Shown here: piece after piece, positions 47,600-64,000 of the stretch
Layout of the letters: every line of letters begins with the position of its first letter
How positions within the stretch are numbered: position 1 is the stretch's first letter
Assembly (NCBI RefSeq): GCF_051106095.1
Contig: NC_135793.1
Location: 5,747,501-5,811,500, forward strand
From: Pogona vitticeps
Taxonomy: Eukaryota > Chordata > Lepidosauria > Squamata > Agamidae
Direction: 5' to 3'
DNA length: 64,000 nt
Made by a program: the position numbers and the translations under genes
Notes under the pieces: model-generated
Databases searched by the model: none
Seen by the model: only the letters and a program-made list of their open reading frames with translations
What the model was told of the DNA's origin: nothing

Positions 47600-49890
47600 T
47601 TCAAATCTCTGAGACTTAGTGCTTTGTACAATGTTATTGCTTTCCTTCCATTGGAAATCTCATTATAAATGCACCGCATAGTGCATGGTGCATTTATACC
47701 CGCAGGGTATAAATACAGTATATGAAACTTGATACCAGGGGGAAGAATTATAATACATCTTGCTACCATGGAGCTTTAAAAACGAAAAGGACAAGTGAAA
47801 CAAACACACCTTTGTTTCTATCAGCCTGCATTTGGGACTTCCAGGAGCCATTATCAGGAAATTATCCATCGGGGAATATCCTTGTGCTGAATTTACGATA
47901 GCACAATCTGGCTCAGTGCAGGAGGCCACCCTCGGCTGAGTGGGAGGAAACCCTTATTCCAACAATGTTATCTTCGCCATTTGGCAAGGGAAGGAAGCTC
48001 ATTGGGCAGAAACACCGATATTATCCTGGAGGTGGAAGTGTACATCAGTTCTCTTTTCGACGTCAGTGGGTCAAGCTGCTTATCATGGTCTGCTGTGTAG
48101 GAGTCCCACAATTTCCCCGCTTAGAAAGGTGAACAGTGGAAGCCATTCATAACGCCCTTTGCGTGGGGCCTGGGCCAAGTTGGCATTGTCACAGAGACAG
48201 CCATTGGTGGCCACACAATATAATCAACGGCCATCATCCCCACCCCTTACAGTAGCTCTTTCCAGGTGACAAAGTCTTCCTTGCACATCCCTAATAAAAA
48301 CAATTACTTAGACCTTCAGAGAATCAGGAACTTTGTACATCTCTGATACGGCTGGGTTCTGTCTTTGAGGTCCTGGGATAACAAAGTAAACCTCCTTTGC
48401 ACAGGAGTTGGCCAAAGGCGTTTTGCTCTCCGAGGCAAAGTGTGAAAGGGTGCTCTCCTCACATTCTAACTATAATCAGACTAGGATTTGAGCCCTGCTT
48501 CAACATTAGCAGCAGATCATTCTCCTCCACTACGCCCAGGGTGATCCTATCATGCCCATTTGCCTCACCAAGGTATGTCTGCAAGGGTGTGGAAGATGCC
48601 GTTGGGTGCCACATGACCTGCCTTGCATGTCTAAGCTAGTTGGCCATCAGCAGGTAGAGCAGAAGGACACTATCATGGTGCTGGATGTGGATTTAACTCC
48701 CTTCTGGTCATCTTTTGTGCATGGAATGGGTAGGAGGGTGTCTATGGACTCTCCGACTCAAGCAATGTAATGTTTTGGGGCTCCTACGACCACAGTCCAG
48801 GATGAGGACAGCAGGTGAGCTTAGAGGGTGCCGTGTATGCTTTGAAGCACATGGGACTCTTATGCGCCTGAAATGTCAGAGAGTGTGTTCTCCACATGCT
48901 TCCTCAAAGAGTGTTTACGAATGGTTTTTCATCATCCTAGAGCAGTGGTTCTGGGGGAATTAAGGAAGCGTGACGCATACGCTAGCACCACCAAGGGCCA
49001 GGGGCCCTCCATTATGCAATCAAATCCGAATGTATAATTATAGGGGAACCCAAGGGCCGAGATTGGCTTGGGAAAGTGACCGGAGCACAGTCCAACTCCA
49101 AAATAAATAGGACCATGAAGGGACTCCATCCTCTTTTAAAATCACGCCTGTACAATCCAGGGAACACAGCAGAGAAAGACTACTACATGGCTAGCCTTTA
49201 TGCCCCCTTAGATTGTCCTGATACAATCACTCGTTCCCTTTGGCACATCGGAGGGGATGCGGAGGGGAAAATATCCCTGCTCCACGGGCGATTCCAGCTG
49301 TCCCAAGAAAGGCTCCTTCTGGAAAGCAGTCATCAAGGTACCTGCGAGAGCAGCTGGACAGAATGTGCCGTTCCCGGGGTCTCTGGCGCTGCTCTCCTTG
49401 TTCCTCGATGACAATGAAGTGTTGCTACACAAAAGGCTCGTTTGGCTAATGATTAGAGTGGCACACCTAGAACTCGCCCTGCGTTGGAAAGATTTAAAGG
49501 GGCTCAACACCTTCATTCCAAGCTTCGGCCCTCTGGATCTTCTGCTCGCCTCTATGCCTTGGTGATTTCCTTCCTCTTCTCCTCGGAAACGCCCCCATTA
49601 TTTCCTTAAAACTTAGGAACAAGCTTTTTGAAAGCAGAGGCTGATCCAGTCACCAAGTCCAGAGCTTCCACTTTCTCTTTCTTAATTAAGATAATGAATC
49701 CCAAGAGGGCGGGATCATTTCCACCTAAGGTTCCTGCTACCTCGGTTCCCCACTTCTTCCCAGTTGAGAAGGGCCAGGGCCCGGACTATCGAATCCCTGC
49801 TTTTTTAAAAATACAATTGTAAATAATTCATCATCCAAACATTTCTACCTTCTGACACATTCACCAAATTAAACGCAAAAGCAAAGAGAG
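47600..49890. other. Gene-free stretch, nothing recognised
   Basis: Several 60-110 codon frames at 48.4-49.6 kb overlap on both strands without domain or splice support. Confidence 0.35.
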
Positions 49891-51471
49891 AGACTTTTTT
49901 TTTAATTATTAAGATAATCCCACAGCTGGAAAATGAAACATCCTAAATTACATTAAGTGAATTTCGCCCCTTGATCATCTCCCCCCAAAAAACAACCCTC
50001 TAAGAAAAAAAAAAGCTTTACAAATTTACATTTTTTTTTTTACAATACAAAAAACTAATAGCTCATTGCATATAAATATTACATTTGGTCTGCCATCATC
50101 AAGTGGCATCAAAAACTCCCTGAAGCATTTAAATTTTTTTAAAGGGACCTGAGACAACAGATGTGACAATATGAACTCAAAGCATCCCCTGAAATCAAGA
50201 CAGAAGAAAGAGAAGTGGTTTGTGTGGACCACTTTCTTTTTTTTCTCTTTTTTTTTTGGTGGAGTATTTTACTTTTGTCAAGAACACAATACACATGCAT
50301 GAGATCCTTTAGACCACATAAAGTTTCCAAGCTTCCCAAGCTCAACTGTAAAAAAAAGAAAAAAAGAAGAATAACTTGATATCTGTAAAGTCTTCTGTGA
50401 TGCTTTAAAAGAGGGGGGGGGGGAAGCAAACAATAAGCATGAGATGAAAACAAGCGTCAAAATTAGCCTTGGATATGGAAACAAGCTTGCTGAATACTTA
50501 AATTTAGGTACAGTACCACGATATTTAAATACTGACAATCGCTATCATCCTATCACACACTTTTAACCCTACTTTCTTGTGCACTTCCTGTGCAGGGGAG
50601 AGGGGAAAAATACGGAGGGCATGGGCCAAAAAATCTGATGATGACCATCCTTCCAGACTACTGAGAGTTTAAATATCGGAGGGAGGTTTATGAATTGTGG
50701 GCAGCAGGATTACTAGAGCTTCCAGTCTCCTTGCTTAAACGCTCTGCTCAAATCATTCATTTTTCATGCATATACGTGTTATTTATAAGCACCATCTTAC
50801 ATAATACTAGAGATTAAGGCCATGACAGAAACACCACTGGAAAATACAGAGCACGATCCGGCAGGCGTCTTTTCCTGGGCATGCACCTTTCAAATGAATG
50901 GGGCCAAAGCAACGCTCGAGAGTGCTTTCAATGGGACGTAGCCAACAGCGTTTTCACGGGGAACCACAACACATTAATTTGTTTTAGGCTGACACCCAAA
51001 TATATTAAACATATTTATTCAAGTGTTTTCTTTTTGTACCTTAATGATCTCCTATTTTAAAAACAAGTAACTGCTTAAAAAATTGCAGACAGCGATCACC
51101 GTTCTAAAATCCTTTTCCCCAAGAAGTATAAACATTTCGGAGGAGTAATATGTGAAAAGCTACCTCTTATAAATGCACAGCCGCATACAATACATACCTC
51201 TCAAGAACTCTTATGAATCTCCTAGAGATTCTATTTGATCATCCAGATGTTGAACAGAGGCTCTTTCACCAATAAATACTTAATTGTTTTTACAAAAAAT
51301 AAAGTCCTCGAGACATTTTATAGTATCTGTTACGAAATCATTGCGCGTAACTTTAGAAGCATTAACATGGCAATAAACACCGAGTGGAAGCAGTTGGAAG
51401 ATAAAGCTGGTGAATTACTCCTCTGTCAGTCCCTCCCTTTTTGTCCCCAAATGTGACCAAAATTCCTCAAT

Positions 51472-51477
51472 TTTATT
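51472..51477 (-). terminator. Candidate polyadenylation signal AATAAA for BRWD3
   Basis: A canonical AATAAA hexamer on the minus strand about 4 kb past the BRWD3 stop. Others are AATAAA at 51014-51019 and ATTAAA at 49901-49906. Which is used cannot be told without transcript data. Confidence 0.3.
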
Positions 51478-52369
51478 ATGAGTACATTTTTAAAAAAGCC
51501 CCACCTCTGCATGATTTGGATTAATACTGAGAGATGACCTGGAACCAAGGTTTTAAAGGTTGCCAAACAACAGCCTGTAGGATGTGGCAGGCAGATGTGT
51601 TCCTGCCATGAAACAGCTAGAACCATTTTGGTCTTTGATCCTCAGCAACTATTGCTATTTTAAGATTCAAAACTACTTGGGCACAGAGAAAGAACAAGAA
51701 GTTCAGGTGGTTTGTTTACATCTTAAGAAGAACGGAAGGTTTAGTTCCTACGAACGACCCAAAATGTTATAATTTCCCATGGGGAGGAGATCCGTGCTGG
51801 ATGACACTAAGGAACAGAGAAAACCTGTCGTGGGTCTTATGAATGCACGCAAAAAATGTCCCAGCTTCTTCGTGTCTTGATGGGAAAACTTTTGGGTGGC
51901 ACATGGGGGGGGGAGCGCAACTAGTCTGATTTGGTCTGATATTTAAGATGCTCTGCCACACTTTGGATGATTTTTGACAGTAGCTCAAGATTCACTTGCC
52001 ATGTAAAGATTGCAAAACGCTAAATTCTCATCTAAGCAGGTGGATAAGCCCTGCATCTTGACCATGGCCTGTTGGATTTCTAGTGATACTATACTGGTTC
52101 CCACCCTGTCCTTTTAAAGAGACCATTCTCAAAATACATGGGCCAAATTGCATAAGCAGCCTAGAGCCTCAAAATGGCAGAAGCACCATGAGTGGAGAGA
52201 GTCACCCCCAAGCAAGATGGGAAATTCAGATGGAATGGAACCATTACATTTCCCATTTCGGCCAGATTCATGTTATGAATCTGAACCACCACTGCTTCCT
52301 GATGGATCCCCCGGTCTCCTGGGAGAACGCCATAAAATTTGCCAAACTCTAATGAAACCCAATACAGTT

Positions 52370-52395
52370 TTCTTTCTACCAATTGGTAGAAAGAA
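52370..52395. repeat. Perfect 26-bp palindrome in probable BRWD3 3' UTR
   Basis: ttctttctacc, centre aatt, ggtagaaagaa. The arms are exact complements. Confidence 0.95.
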
Positions 52396-52705
52396 TTTGG
52401 TATCAATGGAATGGAGTCATTAGCTTATTGCCAGTGAGAACCATTCCGTATTAATATTAGGGTGCCTACAACTTCGCAGAGCAAGAACAAGAACACAAGG
52501 CTTTGGGGGTGGGAGAAAATAACAAGACTAGGAAGCTGCAGATACTGGAACAAAACTGGCCGAGAATGATTGGAGCAGCGTTCAGAAATCAAGGAGTAAA
52601 CCAAAATGGAAGATTCAACGGGATTAGGACATTAAGCATTCAAGCACAGAAGGGAAGAGATGCCACGGAAAGATTAAACTGAGAAGCAAAACAGAGGAGA
52701 CCCAC

Positions 52706-52728
52706 TGTCAATTGTTAAGCCAACAAAT
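52706..52728. repeat. 23-bp direct repeat, copy 1 (partner 54528-54550)
   Basis: Identical over 23 bases (tgtcaattgttaagccaac plus four more). Confidence 0.95.
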
Positions 52729-54527
52729 GGGGGTGAGAGTACACTGGACAGTAACTTGGTTTACATCTCTCCTCCCCCACAGCTCAATCTTTTTAAGACT
52801 GGGAATTTCCTTGGTCATACCTTGAATGCCCCGAAAACAGACAAAATTAATCTGCAGAAGTGGCTAAATATGTGTTATTGATTCATCTTAAACACAAAAT
52901 CCTATTGCAATGAATCTGGCCCTACAAGGGGATAATACTGGCATCGCCAAAAACATATAGGGTGCTTACTAGGTTCAGGCATTGGATTGCTGAGGTATCA
53001 GATTATGTTTTAAGAGGCAGCACTGTAAATCTTCCACCCATATTCTAAATTAACTGTTACTAAGACAAATGTAATAGTTTTGGGTCCCACCACCACCAAG
53101 GGAAGATTTCTCATGTTGAAACAACAACTAACACTTCAATAACGGGAAAAAGCAGGCAGACAAACATTATATGGCCTTAGATCACTAAAGTAACACCAAT
53201 TGCCTCCATACTACTTATGTGTGGATTATACCATGGAAGTGAAAGCACCATATGTTCTTTGGCCGTGGTGGAGCAGGTGGGAGAATCTAGAGAAGATGCT
53301 CTCTTTTAAAATGCACACCTGGCGTTTGAAATGGAAGACTCCTTGACTCTGATCTCAAGCGAGAGCTCTTTAGGGTCACAAATACAGAGATTCCTGCATC
53401 CGAAGACAGTTGTACTAATTTCAAGAAACCCTTCTAATCCATACGTGCGTGGGTCCAAGTGTTGGTACGTGTTGGGACAGAGAAGGCTCCATGAGTCCCT
53501 CAGGCCTTCCATGGGAAGAACGTCTCTCTAAATCATGGCCAATGTGCGGCAAACATGGCTCTCTGAATTTCATCTATGAATAAACTGTACATGAATGCTC
53601 GACTCTACAGTATATTATTCAACAATGCTATTTGTCATTTTTTGGCCTTGACAACCCTTAGCAATCCACCACATGTCCTTCTTTGACAGATTTTAATGTT
53701 TTTAGTTATGGAACCAAAGCCGTGTGTGTACATCTTAATGACACACCATAAATAAAGAGCCTACTTCATTTCGCGGATGTTTGTCCACCTTACTGACCAA
53801 GTGGAAAATAAGTTTATGGGGCAGAGTAGGAAAATAAACTCACACGTGATTTCTCCGATGAATTAATTTTGGCTTTTGGGCTTTCCCCCTTCATTCCCTC
53901 AAACCTCCTATGCAATATTTCATACCGTGAATTACAAACAAGCAACCAAAGAAAGAAAGAAAGAAAAAACCCACCCAATTTTAAGAGGGAAAAAAATCGT
54001 ACAATTCAGAATGTAATCAAAGCTCAGCCATGAGAAGCAAGAAAACGCTTTTCTGTTTTGAGATTTCCCTTATTGTGTGACAGATCTTCATGTAGTGATA
54101 AAAACTACGAGAGCCCTATGTGATGCTTTTTTTGTTCTCAGTACCCAACCGCGTGCTACCACTCCAATCTAGAAACTCATAAGTGCGTCAAACCCTCTGT
54201 TCAATGGAGGAAGCCAGTCAGCAAAGCCCAGTGGCCCAGCTGGGGAATGGAGGTGCACCTGGGAGGTTCAGCACCATGTACTGGAGCACCCATACCAACT
54301 ACCACTCTCTGGATGAGAGCATATGTCTTCTTTCCAAAAAGCTTGAGATGTTATGACTGTTGAATGCACAAGTACCACACACACACACACACACACACAC
54401 AAAGGAGATGCCAACAGTATAATGGTATAGACATTATCTGTTGAAATTTTAAGGGTCAGAACAGAGATAGAATGTGTGCACAGTCTGCTCACTATCCGAA
54501 CCAGCTAATCTGCAAAAAACATACGAT

Positions 54528-54550
54528 TGTCAATTGTTAAGCCAACAAAT
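54528..54550. repeat. 23-bp direct repeat, copy 2
   Basis: Partner of 52706-52728. Confidence 0.95.
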
Positions 54551-55317
54551 AGTTATTTTGGAGCTTATTGAGAAATTTCACTTCTGCCCTTTAACCTACT
54601 GCAGCCTTGTTAGTGAAAAAATCAATATAGGTATATCTTTTTCCCCCCTGTACAGTTAGTATTATTTGCAAGTCTGAACTAGAAGGGAAATATTTTTTGG
54701 GGAAAAGGTGTTGATCAATGTTAAAAAAACATGAGGATGGCAGAAAGCAAAGGAGAAGAAAACCTTTGCATTTGGCACCTGTGTGTTTGGGTATCTGTAG
54801 GTCTCAAGTATTCTTTTTACAATAACGTTAATACATCTCACATTAAACGTTTGCTACATATTTACAAGGCACCAATCCTCTCCTCTCTCTCTTTTTTTTT
54901 TAATTATGAATTAAGAACCAAGTGGGGAAAGCATATCAGGATACTCTAAATATGGAAAGCTTCCACTTGTCACAAATTCATAAAAGTTTGGCCTGGGAAG
55001 ATCAACATAATCCAGATCCTGCACACAATCGAGAAACTGTAAACATTTTATAGCTGCCGTTAGGATCGGTGTGTTGTGCAAAAGTTATTATGGTATGTAA
55101 GGAATTCATGGCCGACGCTGCCTTAAAAAACTCTGTAAAAAGGTGCTGTTCCTATAATGCACACAAAACCCATGAAAGACTTCGTAAAGCATGATTCAAA
55201 TGCCACATTCCTGTGACCAACTCAAGGTGTAGGTGTGGGACGCACACCTGCAGATGACAGAAATTGTGGGTAAGGCTTCTTCTGACCAAAAATGGGTGGC
55301 AATCAGAAGTCTTCGAA

Positions 55318-55318
55318 C

Positions 55319-55359
<41 letters not shown>
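55318..55359. repeat. (CA)n microsatellite just past the BRWD3 stop
   Basis: About 20 CA units with one early interruption. On the transcript this is (UG)n. Confidence 0.95.
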
Positions 55360-55361
<2 letters not shown>

Positions 55362-55534
55362 TCCAGATGGGCAAAAAAATGGAAAAGCACCACAGAAAGA
55401 TGTGAGTGGAGTCCCTCTCCCCCCCCCCCCCCACAGTTTGCTTAGTAGATTTTTTTTTCTGGCAAAAAATCCCTGCAGTAGAAAAACCTTTGAAGTCCTA
55501 ACACCATCGTTCAGTTCGGTCGCTACCCCTTTGG

Positions 55535-62903
<7,369 letters not shown>

Positions 62904-63290
62904 CTGAAGGACAGTGCAATTAAGGCATGCCAAAAACCAACAACAATATTGAAAGACATTTACAAGAGAAAATAAGGGAGGGGCACAAAAACAGGAAGAC
63001 ACCCCCCTGCCACAACCAAATTACTCTCTTACAATGGATAACGAGAAGCAGTTTCTTGTAATTATGAAATCAGTGTGGTTTTACAATCTAGTGAGATTAC
63101 TTAATGCTGGGAAATAACTGGGAAAAACCCTAAATTTTGAAAAGAGGTGTCTACTTCAGATCTAATATATTTTAGACGTTATTACTTTTACAGAGTACAA
63201 ACAAAAGCATATACAAGGGAATAGAATACAAATGTCTTAAAATACCCATAAACCCTCCCCAAATTATTAAATTACATCATACAAGCAGAT

Positions 63291-63550
63291 TAGAGATGGG
63301 GCCAAACCACTAGTTCGGTGGTTCAGCTTGGTTCGTTTACCACTGCAACAGGGGTTTGGCGGTTCGGTGCCACGCCCCCTCCAAGAGGTGTCAACTCAGA
63401 AGCAGCGCCCGGAAGAGGTGGGGCAGAGAAGCCGCCCCATTGCCTCTGAGTGGCCATCCACTCGAGGAGGCAGGACAAGAGAAGCCGGGGGGGGGGGGGG
63501 GGGGAGATGGAACAGCTGTGCAGCTGAATAGCCAAACCACCGGGCCTATA
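63291..63550. mobile_element. hAT-type MITE, copy 3 (right end lost)
   Basis: Starts tagagatggggcc. Internal arms gccaaaccactagttcggtg / agccaaaccaccg are partly inverted. An 18-base G run lies inside. The expected right terminus is not found. Confidence 0.6.
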
Positions 63551-63689
63551 CATTGGAAAGCCAGTGGCTTGAAATGAAGGAAGGCAGTTCTCTGGCTGCA
63601 TGCTTTGTATACAAAAGTGCCAGGTTAACTCTTGGACATCTCCAGGGGAGGCTGAGAAGGACCCCTGCTGGCTGGTGTACATACGAGCC

Positions 63690-63850
63690 TTCCTCAACCT
63701 TGCATTCTCAAAATACATTGGGTTACAACCTCCATCACCTTCAGGAAGGCCCAACAGAGGCAGAGGCACCTTTGTTACCTTTCCAGATGTGTTCAGCTGC
63801 AAGTCCAATACTAAGTGACAATTGGCCATGGTGGAAGAGGTGTCATTCAA
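63690..63850. mobile_element. Foldback MITE remnant
   Basis: 'cctttccagatgtgttcagc' and 'tgcaagtccaatac' recall the usual 'ccagatgtgttggactgcaa' foldback motif. Degraded. Confidence 0.4.
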
Positions 63851-64000
63851 GAGTGGAAGGAAACCCTTGACCTCTACTGCCTTATTTTTTTTTAAAGGCT
63901 CCATGTACAAGCTGCATTGTCATAAGGAAGACAGAGGAACTGAAAATTGTGATAACATTTGGTGGATTCCCTATGTGCTGGAACAGGCAGTACAGTACAA

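Larger units (their letters stand above)
49900..55534 (-). other. BRWD3: Probable BRWD3 3' UTR (extent uncertain)
   Basis: There are no coding exons or clear transposons for 5.6 kb downstream of the stop. The tract is AT-rich, unlike the repeat-dense DNA to its left. On the minus strand AATAAA occurs at 51472-51477 and 51014-51019, and ATTAAA at 49901-49906. I recall a long 3' UTR for mammalian BRWD3. It contains CA tracts (54376-54401, 55318-55359), a perfect 26-bp palindrome and a 23-bp direct repeat. The extent is inference from composition and signals. Confidence 0.45.

Noticed and set aside
63323-63910. 195-codon minus-strand frame
   Set aside because: Runs through a hAT MITE, a poly-G tract and a foldback remnant; no BRWD3 similarity.

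Overview
The window looks like nuclear DNA of a squamate reptile (lizard or snake). It carries Bov-B (RTE) LINEs, tRNA-headed SINEs whose tails resemble Bov-B (Sauria-type), CR1 and L2-like LINE fragments, Penelope-like remnants with hammerhead-type cores, many MITEs and very long microsatellites. Which squamate it is cannot be decided from the sequence. Only two protein-coding loci could be supported, both on the minus strand and together under 4% of the window.

(1) Positions 1 to about 28,700 are gene-free and rich in repeats: CR1, Sauria-type SINEs, mariner/Tigger/hAT-like MITEs, foldback elements, a 5'-truncated Bov-B with a 13-bp target-site duplication, an old Bov-B reverse-transcriptase fragment, L2-like tails, and TTCC, AAAG, TG and CA arrays. 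(2) At 28,797-29,714 lies one exon with the whole coding region (299 aa) of a Qa-SNARE of the syntaxin-11/19 type. It has a cysteine-rich tail instead of a membrane anchor. (3) Positions 29,800 to about 49,800 are gene-free and contain more Bov-B, CR1 and L2-like pieces and a hAT MITE with a perfect 8-bp target-site duplication. (4) From 55,535 to 62,903 are the last seven coding exons (509 aa) of BRWD3, a chromatin reader and CUL4-DDB1 substrate receptor. They cover the second bromodomain, a basic/serine-rich linker, an acidic tail, an RGG-type region and the conserved C-terminus. The 3' UTR probably runs left from 55,534 to about 51.5 or 49.9 kb. The 5' part of the gene lies beyond position 64,000.

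The two genes do not share a pathway: BRWD3 acts in nuclear chromatin reading and ubiquitin ligation, the syntaxin in membrane fusion. They are tandem neighbours roughly 20 kb apart. The more unusual observations are the syntaxin next to BRWD3, a mariner-type MITE only 21 bp from the acceptor of BRWD3's last coding exon that supplies an in-frame ATG, fossil hammerhead-like cores in an inverted Penelope-like pair, a three-copy hAT MITE family, a retroposon tail that seeded three microsatellites, and several long palindromes, one of them in the probable BRWD3 3' UTR.
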